Assembly: GCA_029259635.1 (NCBI GenBank)
Contig: JAJDEU010000013.1
Coordinates: 496,001 to 560,000 of the forward strand
Reading direction: 5' to 3'
Source of the DNA: Planctomycetota bacterium
GTDB taxonomy: Bacteria; Planctomycetota; UBA1135; GCA-002686595
Length of the DNA: 64,000 bases
The notes under the pieces are model-generated. The model did not search any database. It was not told the DNA's origin and saw nothing but the letters and a program-made list of their open reading frames with translations. Made by a program: the position numbers and the translations under genes. Shown piece by piece: positions 56,788 to 64,000 of the stretch (positions are counted from its first letter, which is position 1; each line of letters opens with the position of its first letter).

Positions 56788-56812
56788 GACTTTCCGTCTA
56801 CAGACTATAAGT
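56788..56812 (-). promoter_or_regulatory. Two-site C-box at the promoter of the C-endonuclease operon
   Basis: Read on the minus strand: ACTTATAGTC, spacer TGTA, GACGGAAAGTC. This is the classic arrangement of two C-boxes, the first close to consensus and strong, the second weaker. Binding of one C dimer would activate and of two would repress. The first site's 13-bp core is repeated before the methyltransferase gene. Confidence 0.8.
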
Positions 56813-57134
56813 AGCGCCAAGTGGGAGACATACCGCCTCCACAGGCCCCCAATCCAGGTCATATCATTACAAAGTGAAAGCAAGATTCGGCCACACGCTT
56901 CAAAAGACCTTGCTCTCTTCATCTTCCAAGATATGAGGCGGGTCTACGCCGATCGCGGCCGTGAAAATGGCTTCCACGGCATTTAGAATCACACCGGGTC
57001 GAGACCATTTCCTGCGAGGCGAGCGATCTCAGAATCATGGTGTTGGCTCGTCAACCGAAAACTTCGGTGTGCTCACCGTGTGCACAGGAAAAGGTTGCAA
57101 GCCACTCTATCCTGAGGAGCGAAAGAACAACCCA
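56813..57134. other. Intergenic region between the R-M operon and the DUF1580 gene
   Basis: About 320 bp that holds the promoter of the C gene at its left and that of the DUF1580-like gene at its right. A frame open from 56961 runs into the DUF1580 gene, but its first 58 codons have no recognisable similarity. Confidence 0.4.
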
Positions 57135-57443
57135 ATGAATGCCATCACCACCGAAAGCAACCGTCCCACTCCCTTCTCTGATTTGCTCACTTTTGAACAA
57201 GCCGCTGAGCTTCTTCCAAGCCATCCCAACCGAAGCACCGTATGGAGGTGGGCACGATACGGGGTTCAACGAGGATCCCGCATTATCCGTCTGGCATACC
57301 GACGGGCCGGAAAACACATGTACGTCAGTGTCGCGGATCTCGATCGTTTTATGTTGGAGTGCGCAGAGTCGGAAGTAGCGGAAGAACCTAATTGCTCAGC
57401 TGCCCTCAGATCAACGACAAGCAATAACAACGCGACTCCTTAA
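57135..57443 (+). CDS. DUF1580-like HTH protein (excisionase-type)
   Basis: A 102-residue protein, start ATG 57135 after GAGGAG. It reads LLTFEQAAELLPSHPNRSTV then WRWARYGVQRGSRIIRLAYR and MYVSVADLDRFMLECAES. That is a MerR/excisionase-like winged HTH with W-R-W in the recognition helix, the pattern of planctomycete DUF1580 proteins. These are often encoded next to tyrosine integrases and are thought to serve as excisionases or regulators of integrated elements. No integrase is found next to it here, so it may be left over from a mobile element. It supports the reading of the region as an island. Confidence 0.75.
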   Translation: MNAITTESNRPTPFSDLLTFEQAAELLPSHPNRSTVWRWARYGVQRGSRIIRLAYRRAGKHMYVSVADLDRFMLECAESEVAEEPNCSAALRSTTSNNNATP

Positions 57444-58300
57444 ATATGTTCGCCAAAGAAGGAACACCCTCCAAGTAGCCAACAGTTGCACGTCTATCTG
57501 TCCCCTCTAGCAAAGGTCGCGAGGCAAGTCGCTGGGATCGAAAGCGCAAGTGAGAAATGGATGAGTTGTGCAAGCGGGTCCGGTACTTCCCGCCTTCGAA
57601 ATACCAGGACAAGTACGGCAATTGCCTGAGCTATGCAGAGGTCACCGGTTAGCGCCAAGTAGCGAGAATCGGCGAGACGGCGCCGCTATTGCCGTTTCCG
57701 TCAGGCAAGCTCGAAGATAGGTTTGGGGTAGCACTACCTGCTTGCGCCAAAACTCCCCCTGCAGGTACGACGCGGCCAACTTGCGATTAGACTTCAGAAC
57801 GGCCTCAGGCAGATACGCCAACAACCGGGTCCGGCCGCCTAACTTTACCTGTTTTTGAGGGGCTGCAAGAGCCCGTCCGTGCCCTTCCCACACGAGGCCC
57901 GGTGTTGCGCTCTCTCGCCTTCTAAAGCTTCCCACCGGGCCGGGACGCGAGAGGCGCCACCAGAACGCGACACGTGCGACCCACCGGCGAGCTCGCCGCA
58001 ATCGCGGCTTGATCAGCGTACTCGCCTGCCCTGCTTCACCGACCAATGCCCCCAAAATGGGATTCATCCAGCCGAAAGAGCCTTGCATGTAGGTGCCATC
58101 TCATAGACGCCTGGAAGCTCGCCCCCGCGTGCCCACCTCGATTCGGGCGCAGGTGGATAAGGCACCATTTCGATAGACACACAACAATTCCCCTGACAGA
58201 GCTTCAAGCCGTTCAAAAAGGAGCTTGGGAGGGCGCTAATCTCTTCTCACGGTGTCATTGGCGGTTTGGCCGAGTTTTCAGACACTACGGTTCGGCATTC
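57444..58300. other. Gap of 857 bp without a convincing gene
   Basis: Open frames of 80-150 codons exist on both strands (for example 57642-58088, minus) but have no signal, repeat or recognisable domain, and are rich in arginine. Short fragments just after the DUF1580 gene could be a decayed gene. The palindrome GGTAGCACTACC lies at 57727-57738. Confidence 0.45.
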
Positions 58301-61300
58301 CTAACCCCTTAAGCGTCTATCAACGCGGGACCGGGAATCTTCGCGTTCCGCGTCATGTTCGTAGGACGATGCGATGGCTTCGAGGACGCTGCTTACGAAC
58401 GGGTAGTCGAAAGCAGTCCCCTGCGCCAACTTCTTGTACTTGTCCGCAAGTTCGCGTTCCTGATCGCCGCCTTCGCCACGGTGATGCATGCCGCGACTGT
58501 TGATGACGGCGACCCTAAATCCGATGCCGAGGTGCTCCGACGCGACAGCTTCCATGGCCTCACAAACGGCGCGACACGGCCAGAGGTTGCCGTCCGGCTC
58601 CGGCGGCGCCTGCGCAAGAAGGTGGCCCAGCCGCTGGTCGCCGATGTCAGCGCGGGCATGTTCCGTACAAAGGCGGCGAGCTTTCGTGAGCCATCGACTT
58701 AGCGCGTCTGCATCAATTACACCGTCCTCGCTTCCCGGAAGGCGGCGCATCTGCTCCAGTAGATGGTGAGCGGACAATGCAGCGGTGGAGCGCAGTTCTG
58801 GATCGTCGATGCGCCATCCCGGCGCGTCCTCCCCATCATCGCTGCGCTTGTACGCAAGTGAGACAGCCAGAGCAAACATATCGGGCGAGTCTGTCAGCTG
58901 ACGCTCAAGATTCGGAAAGCCGTGCTCGGTGTGTTCGAGCGCTTGGAGGTATTGGAATTCGAGCCGGGCCATCTCGTCTCGAGATACACCGGATCGCCCA
59001 TCCAGCTCTTTTAGTGCCGCGGCGATTTGGTAGCCTTCAAGCCGAAATGTACCTTCCGGTTCACAGCTGCGTGGCAGCGTCGTCAATAGACGCTGCAGGC
59101 GTGAAGTTTCAATTCGTTCCCAGTCCAGGTGTACGGCATTGAATGCGACGCGTGGTCTTTGCACTTCGAGCAAACGATCGATGACCTCGTTCAGTTCGGA
59201 TTCGCTGAAGCGGTTCCACTCCGGCAACACCTCGCCCCAGTAACGACTCCTGATTTCCGGCGTATTCTCGTCGAGAAGGCGCCATGTCGCGTCGCCAAAC
59301 GGCGCGCAACTGAAAAGCCGAGCACAAGTCTCGACGTCGGAGACGCCGGCGATAGCACTCAGGATAATTGGCCGCACCGCAGGATCTAAGGCAAAGATAA
59401 AGCCCTGCAAACAACTGTTCACTTTACTTTCCGGATCGGGAGGGATCCTGAGGAGCGACTCGATCACCATCTCGGCTTCCGCCTGATCAGGAAGAATCCG
59501 TGCAGTGCAATGGCCGACGGCCCAAGGCGCATTCCCTTTCTGCACGAGCGTCGTCATTCCCTCGATACCGCGGTCGGACCAGATTTCTCTCATCGCCGCC
59601 GACCTTTGCCGGCTAATACGCTCGTCGCGCTTCAACAAATCGAGGTCCTCGTCTTCGAGTTCCTCGGCCGACTCCTCAACCCATTGGTTGGCAAATAGCC
59701 AACCGTGTCGTACTACCGGATCACTCGGGGCCAGCACTGCTCTTGCTTTTCGCGCTCGGCTACGGGTGACCTCGCTTAGGTCGCGTTTTCGGCCGCGGCG
59801 CGTGAAAGCGAAGCGGCGAATGCATTCCCTTAGCTCTGCCTTCGCCGAGTCGTCGCTTTCGGTCTCAGAAAAGTTGTCGATCAAGTCCCAGACGGCAACC
59901 TGATCTTCATCCGTCATGCAATCGAGACGCGCGACGAGATCGCCGAGTGTATGGCTGTCATGATCGTGCCAGCCAATGGCAAGGTCGAGTGCCTTGCGAG
60001 TGAACTCGCGACACTCGCCGTGCGTTACTCCCCGTCCCGCGCCGGAGGCGTCGTTTCGCCATTGCGGGCGATAACTGAAGCTTCCTGTCTGGGCACCTCT
60101 AGTTAGCTGATCTATGCAAATCTGCCAGCCAATGCCTGGGTATTTCCTGACAAGAGTTTCGAGGACCTTAATACGCACCTCCAGTGGGGCTGCCGATTGA
60201 GGTACCCAGCAGCGATAGATTGCGAGTAGGCTTGCAATCGGTTTGTTGGCCCAGTTGTCGTTGATTGTGGTCCGTGAGAGTTGGGCGAGCACCAAACTTA
60301 CGCGTAACAGGTTCTCCGCTTTCCAGGCGAGGACCTCGAGCGCCCAAAGAAGACCGGTACGAAAGCAACGCCCAAATACACTAGTCTCCGCTGGGGCTAG
60401 GAGGCCGAGCAAGACAGGTTCCGATTCTCGTAGATCGGCCTCAAGGATACTGAGCACCGCGGCGGGAGCGGCCTCAGCGTAGCGCGGAAGGTCGTGCTCG
60501 TGAGAAAGGAGTTTTTCAAGCGTAAGCGGAGTCAACAGCTCACTAATCAGCGTGGAGACGCGCAATTCCATGTCTCTTCCAAATGGCGCGCCGAGCATAT
60601 TGTTGCCATGCACGGCCAGAACAACGAGCGTCTCACAGATGCCTTGTCGTAGCGCAGCGGAATGGTTGCGGACCTTCCCGTAGACTCCCGCCATCCACCG
60701 CCTGTCTTCAGGCAACTCAAGCGAAGGGTCTTTTTCAGAGAGCACGCACTCCGCCAAATCAAAAAATTTAGAGATGTGCTCCTCGGTAATGAAACTGCCA
60801 ACGGCGAACAGGGCGTCAATTTTGGCTGCAACCCCTCGGTACTGATCAACCCTCCAGACCGGGGGATCGTCGAAGGTCCGTAGATGCGCTATTGCATCTT
60901 CCATTTTCCCGTATGGGCTCCCCGATAGCTGCGAGAGAATCTCGCGGTCCGCGTCCGAACGCTCATGCCAGGCACCGATCAGCGCCATCGGAATCAACGT
61001 CCTTGCGGTTTCGGCATCCTTTGCCCATTCCGGTACTCGAATGGCCTCGATCTTCGACAGGCGTCGTCGCAGAATTGTGGGCGAGAAACCCGATTCCCGC
61101 CTCAGTTGTTCAGCTCGATCACCTTCTACTCCCATCTCGGCAAGTGCCTTCTCGAAAGCCTCATCGCGAAGAAGGTCCAGAGCGATGTCAGGTTCGGAGT
61201 TGATGGCGTTTCGCGGACGAACGACAATGCAATGTAAGCGCCGGTAGGCGGTGGCAAGTTCTCGCTCCGCCTCGTCGGTGCTTACGATCGGGATGAAGCA

Positions 61301-62371
61301 CGACTGCGAGGACAGGAGCTTCTTTAGTATCAACGGCGACTCGAAGATGACCGCCAGATCTCCGTTGAGCTTGGGGATTTCATCCTCCAGAAACAGACAA
61401 CAGAGAAACGCCAGAGCCTCGTCTCGAGAGTCTGCTGCAACGACAAACGGACGCTCAGGGGGCGCATCCAGCCATTTTCGTAGCGTTTCGCCATGTACGG
61501 CGATTGACGGCGCAAAAATCTCGGGGGTCATCGGCGGTTCACTTGCTGACGCCCAACCTTGCCAACACTGCTCTCGCGTTTCGAAGCCCTCGGTCGGAAC
61601 TGCCAGCTTTTCGGCTAGCCAGACTTGAGCGGACACCGACGTCTCGAGCCACTGTTCGAGATCAGAAGCATCGAACACCCTGACGGCCTTCCATTGGCCC
61701 AAAGCGCTCTTCTCTTTTGCCCACTTTGCCTTGCCCGGCCAATTGCGTGGCGTCACGAACACAAAGGTAGTCTGTGCTCGGTCCGAGGCCGGAACCGACT
61801 TGGTGCGCGCTGCGTAATCGCCGTTCGCCTTTGTTGCCGGTTTTTCGGTCGTGCCGAATTCCCAACCCGACTGCCCAGCAGGAATCCAAGGCGTGGCCGC
61901 GTCGGCCTCAACCCAACCGTCCCAACCCTTACGTTGTGCGTTGTCGTAGCCGGAAAAATCAACCTGACGAAGTTCCCGGCCGGTCGAGTGAACGAGCATG
62001 CGTAGCAGCACGGGCAGTTCGCTACGCGCGTCGAGGACCTCACTCGCCCAGGCTGCGATCTGGCGGGCCCTGATGATGAGGAAAGATGGGACGTAGGCGC
62101 TAACCGGCACCGCTCGTTCCTCATCGCGGCGCTGGTCCTTCTCCTGAACCTCCTGAAACTCGAGCAGTCCCTGCCGGTTGGCTCCGAACGTCGTTTCCAG
62201 CCGGAGGGCCATTTCAGACGAAAGTGCGGCATTGCCGTTTAGGAGGTTGGAAAGCGCCGGTCGTCCGACTCCGAGCTTCTTCGCGGCTTCGGTCACGGAC
62301 ATGCCTCCGGGAAGGACCTCGGTCCGGATGAAGTCGCCCAGCGATGGATTCAGGGGTTTCTTGCTAGCCAT
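58301..62371 (-). CDS. Giant HTH-nuclease-like-NTPase-like-helical-repeat protein, putative antiphage
   Basis: A 1356-residue protein, start ATG 62371. Residues 8-72 are an XRE/HigA-like HTH (LGDFIRTEVLPGGMSVTEAA; KKLGVGRPALSNLLNGNAAL). Residues about 115-255 resemble a restriction-like nuclease fold with the candidate triad D151 (GWDGWVE), E171 (GWEFGT) and K181 (ATKAN), then VFVTPRNWPGKAKW and DASDLEQWLE. From about 290 comes an NTPase-like region (FVVAADSRDEALAFLCCLFLEDE), without an obvious Walker A, with a winged-helix-like part (DREILSQLSGSPYGKMEDAI). The last 700 residues are helical repeats. The order effector-NTPase-repeat sensor is that of antiviral STAND proteins, so I infer a defence role. 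The extra DNA-binding domain and the operator directly upstream suggest that it represses itself. Confidence 0.75.
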   Translation of the reverse strand: MASKKPLNPSLGDFIRTEVLPGGMSVTEAAKKLGVGRPALSNLLNGNAALSSEMALRLETTFGANRQGLLEFQEVQEKDQRRDEERAVPVSAYVPSFLIIRARQIAAWASEVLDARSELPVLLRMLVHSTGRELRQVDFSGYDNAQRKGWDGWVEADAATPWIPAGQSGWEFGTTEKPATKANGDYAARTKSVPASDRAQTTFVFVTPRNWPGKAKWAKEKSALGQWKAVRVFDASDLEQWLETSVSAQVWLAEKLAVPTEGFETREQCWQGWASASEPPMTPEIFAPSIAVHGETLRKWLDAPPERPFVVAADSRDEALAFLCCLFLEDEIPKLNGDLAVIFESPLILKKLLSSQSCFIPIVSTDEAERELATAYRRLHCIVVRPRNAINSEPDIALDLLRDEAFEKALAEMGVEGDRAEQLRRESGFSPTILRRRLSKIEAIRVPEWAKDAETARTLIPMALIGAWHERSDADREILSQLSGSPYGKMEDAIAHLRTFDDPPVWRVDQYRGVAAKIDALFAVGSFITEEHISKFFDLAECVLSEKDPSLELPEDRRWMAGVYGKVRNHSAALRQGICETLVVLAVHGNNMLGAPFGRDMELRVSTLISELLTPLTLEKLLSHEHDLPRYAEAAPAAVLSILEADLRESEPVLLGLLAPAETSVFGRCFRTGLLWALEVLAWKAENLLRVSLVLAQLSRTTINDNWANKPIASLLAIYRCWVPQSAAPLEVRIKVLETLVRKYPGIGWQICIDQLTRGAQTGSFSYRPQWRNDASGAGRGVTHGECREFTRKALDLAIGWHDHDSHTLGDLVARLDCMTDEDQVAVWDLIDNFSETESDDSAKAELRECIRRFAFTRRGRKRDLSEVTRSRARKARAVLAPSDPVVRHGWLFANQWVEESAEELEDEDLDLLKRDERISRQRSAAMREIWSDRGIEGMTTLVQKGNAPWAVGHCTARILPDQAEAEMVIESLLRIPPDPESKVNSCLQGFIFALDPAVRPIILSAIAGVSDVETCARLFSCAPFGDATWRLLDENTPEIRSRYWGEVLPEWNRFSESELNEVIDRLLEVQRPRVAFNAVHLDWERIETSRLQRLLTTLPRSCEPEGTFRLEGYQIAAALKELDGRSGVSRDEMARLEFQYLQALEHTEHGFPNLERQLTDSPDMFALAVSLAYKRSDDGEDAPGWRIDDPELRSTAALSAHHLLEQMRRLPGSEDGVIDADALSRWLTKARRLCTEHARADIGDQRLGHLLAQAPPEPDGNLWPCRAVCEAMEAVASEHLGIGFRVAVINSRGMHHRGEGGDQERELADKYKKLAQGTAFDYPFVSSVLEAIASSYEHDAEREDSRSRVDRRLRG

Positions 62372-62378
62372 GCGAAAA

Positions 62379-62399
62379 GTGTAGCGTGTCGCGCTACAC
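62379..62399 (-). promoter_or_regulatory. Palindromic operator before the giant defence gene
   Basis: GTGTAGCG (62379-62386), spacer TGTCG, CGCTACAC (62392-62399): a perfect 8-bp inverted repeat ending 8 bp upstream of the ATG at 62371. Operators of this kind are bound by HigA-type HTH proteins, and the gene's own product begins with such a domain. The position would block transcription or early elongation. It also argues that the in-frame start at 62422 is not used. Confidence 0.75.
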
Positions 62400-62718
62400 A
62401 ATGCAACCCGCCTTTTTGGCATCTAGAAGACCCTTTTTCTGCACCTGGTGCCGGTAAGGTCCGAAATTTTGACCGAGCTCCCCACAGAGGCCTGCATGCG
62501 ATCAGGCTGACCTTTCGGACCCTGCAGCAAGAGACAATCCTTCCCAGCAAGCAACGACGATCGTCAAACGAGCTGACTTCGAATTCTTTCAGATGTATCG
62601 ATTAGATCGACTGACGACTCGGGTAAGTCTTGAAGCAATCAACGTGGGTTGGTCGTGATGCGGCAGCCCCTGATTCAACTGATCTCGTCTACAGGTTGTT
62701 GCCCGTTGCCAGTGAGTC
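62400..62718. other. Intergenic region of about 320 bp
   Basis: This stretch is the promoter region of the giant gene (left) and the 3' side of the next minus-strand gene (right). I see no further gene, repeat or RNA in it. Confidence 0.4.
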
Positions 62719-63684
62719 TCACTTCCGAAGGGAAGGAAACGACCAATTTGTACGGGTAATTACTAGGGGGCTCGAGATCGCCTTCATGGAGGAGGAAGCG
62801 TGAAACCAAGGCTTGTCACGACAGGCCTCACGGATCGCTAGGGCAGAAGCTTCGACGAACGGTTCGTTGAACTGAAGAGCCGCGCGGCGGGAGATCAAGC
62901 TACCGATTGCCAAATCATTGTCGTACCAGCACCTGCCCGAACTGGTGAGAGCGAATTGATCGAGCTTCTTTGCCCGTCCTCTTCCTCGTTCCTGCCGTCC
63001 AAGCATCAGCAGATCTGCTTCCTCGAACGACATCGTCGATGCCCAAAAATCGGGAATGTCGATCGACAGGATGTCGCTCGGGTAGAGCATCCCTCGAAGC
63101 GCATTCCCTACTGCTCGGGATCCGGACATTCGGCGCTCGATGCGTACACAGTGCTCTCCAATACGCAATTTCGACGGGCCTGCGTAAATCACAAGCTTGT
63201 CCACCGACCATCGTTTGCCGCTAGTGTAAAAGGCCCCGAAATCGTCCCCCATCCGAAACAACCAATGGCCTCTTGCCCATCGACGTCGTATTCGACGCGC
63301 CAGGTATTCGGATCGATGTTCGGCCTCGAGAGGATTCCCCGCTTCAACTTCGAGTGCGACGTGCAGTTCTTGAATTCGCCCACCATACCGATCAGCCAGA
63401 TGGTCCCCGATTCCAAGTGCGACCTCGCTTGGTTGGTGAATCAGAACTCTAGAGTGACTCGCTGGCTTCCTGCCTGAGCCAGAGGGCGCAATGAAGACAG
63501 ATCCTGATTCGGTGAGTAGCTCACCCTTCTCTCGTAAATGCCTCAGATTATCGCCGGATTCTCGGACGAGCCTCATCGCGAGAGTGTCGATGTACGTTCC
63601 GATCGTTGTCCACGGAAGCGAAGAAGTTAGGGAGTTCCGGTGTTCTGGTGCATCCATCAGTTTGATCCCCCCGTTGTCAAACAC
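62719..63684 (-). CDS. Hypothetical island protein
   Basis: A 321-residue soluble protein starting GTG 63684, or 312 residues from ATG 63657 (MDAPEHRNSL). It has no signal peptide or membrane helix. Recognisable only by composition: HWLFRMGDDFGAFYTSGKRWSVDKLVIYAG is strand-rich, while SRRAALQFNEPFVEASALAIREACRDKPW is helical. I find no motif of a known nuclease, ATPase or transferase. Upstream in frame lie only a few codons before a stop (reading GKSSNFLWSALVF), which recalls a Walker A motif and a possibly truncated start. Its place beside the giant gene suggests a defence-related role, without proof. Confidence 0.5.
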   Translation of the reverse strand: MFDNGGIKLMDAPEHRNSLTSSLPWTTIGTYIDTLAMRLVRESGDNLRHLREKGELLTESGSVFIAPSGSGRKPASHSRVLIHQPSEVALGIGDHLADRYGGRIQELHVALEVEAGNPLEAEHRSEYLARRIRRRWARGHWLFRMGDDFGAFYTSGKRWSVDKLVIYAGPSKLRIGEHCVRIERRMSGSRAVGNALRGMLYPSDILSIDIPDFWASTMSFEEADLLMLGRQERGRGRAKKLDQFALTSSGRCWYDNDLAIGSLISRRAALQFNEPFVEASALAIREACRDKPWFHASSSMKAISSPLVITRTNWSFPSLRK

Positions 63685-63786
63685 GAGCGCACTCCAAAGG
63701 AAGTTTGACGACTTCCCCGCGCTTCTCTACGGATACGCTCAGAACTTTCCCGCCGAAACGAGTCGATTTCGGTGGATGCCAATGGG

Positions 63787-64000
63787 CTACTCTCCTTCAA
63801 ACCAAGGTCCAATCCATGGAGCATCTTCAGGATTTTCGAGGATGGGTTTTTCTTTGAACCAGACTCCACGCCCCCTATCCGAGGCGAGCCAATCTCCGAG
63901 CAACTGCTTCAATCCGGGAGTATTCGGTTCATTAGCGCTGCGAGACGTTCCACTCCAACACCGGCGATCGAAACTCAACTGGATCCATGAAAAGCCTCCA
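63787..64000 (-). CDS. Partial gene at right edge, C-terminal 70 codons
   Basis: The frame is open at the right edge and ends at 63787. The visible end includes SWIQLSFDRRCWSGTSRS, TPGLKQLLGDWLASDRG and VWFKEKPILENPEDAPWIGPWFEGE. Tryptophan-rich, well-behaved sequence with a clear stop suggests a real C-terminus, but no family is recognisable. It lies about 100 bp upstream of the unknown gene on the same strand. Confidence 0.4.
   Translation of the reverse strand, partial: GGFSWIQLSFDRRCWSGTSRSANEPNTPGLKQLLGDWLASDRGRGVWFKEKPILENPEDAPWIGPWFEGE

Noticed and set aside
52780..57738. Palindrome GGTAGCACTACC at 52780-52791 and 57727-57738 as ends of a cassette around the R-M genes
   Set aside because: Several shared 14-mers are expected by chance in 64 kb, and the flanks do not align further; kept only as a note.
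57642..58088. Open frame of 148 codons on the minus strand in the island gap
   Set aside because: Arginine- and tryptophan-rich, no recognisable domain and no good ribosome-binding site; not supported as a gene.
62372..62422. N-terminal extension of the giant protein (17 codons)
   Set aside because: It would run through the perfect palindrome that fits an operator, while the ATG at 62371 gives the HTH at its usual distance.

Overview
The window is GC-rich chromosomal DNA that most resembles a Planctomycetota genome, possibly one of the marine deep-branching lineages. The evidence is: an ECF-type sigma factor overlapping a very large Ser/Thr kinase with TPRs; an ECF sigma factor fused through one membrane segment to about 800 residues of carboxypeptidase-regulatory-like domains; several large secreted hypothetical proteins; a sulfatase-like lipoprotein; and a DUF1580-type protein. 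This is inference from gene content; no rRNA or intact tRNA lies in the window.

Region 1 (1-10.5 kb) is a channel and amidoligase cluster. On the minus strand are a partial CASTOR/POLLUX-like ion channel, a small MscS and a DUF432-like protein. Divergently on the plus strand are a QEGLA-motif metallopeptidase (DUF1704-like), a succinylglutamate desuccinylase/aspartoacylase-like enzyme, a RimK-type ATP-grasp ligase carrying a TrkA-C domain, a RimB-like retropepsin, and a 1150-residue MscK-like channel. Together they look like an osmotic or ion-stress module joining ion flux to ligation and cleavage of amino acids or peptides.

Region 2 (10.5-42.8 kb) holds housekeeping and secreted proteins: DUF3841, DMP19, TMEM175, DUF1579, a secreted alpha/beta hydrolase, SRPBCC, a HEAT lipoprotein, a DUF1570 protease broken by one in-frame stop, a sulfatase-like lipoprotein, TetR regulators, a beta-propeller-like protein, the sigma-factor fusion, TPR and DUF6624 proteins, and a TetR-OMF-adaptor-RND operon. 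At least seven short elements (about 115-265 bp) lie in its gaps, and one more lies at 47.5 kb. They share inverted ends related to ATACCGAGTCGCACC. Three to four keep pieces of the 5' end of a REP-associated tyrosine transposase (RAYT)-like gene, so they look like its deletion derivatives.

Region 3 (43-52.5 kb) has a second RND pump with its adaptor, a secreted protein of 15-residue Hep_Hag-like repeats, and the kinase/ECF sigma pair.

Region 4 (52.6 kb to the right edge) looks like an integrated defence island. It begins at a copy of the 3' end of a tRNA-Pro gene (a second, decayed copy lies at 47.35 kb). It carries a DUF5655-like protein, a complete C-protein-controlled type II restriction-modification system with its operators, a DUF1580 protein, and a 1356-residue protein joining a HigA-like HTH, a nuclease-like domain, an NTPase-like region and helical repeats, with a palindromic operator just before its start. 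This last gene is my best candidate for an undescribed antiphage system. Two unrecognised genes close the window.
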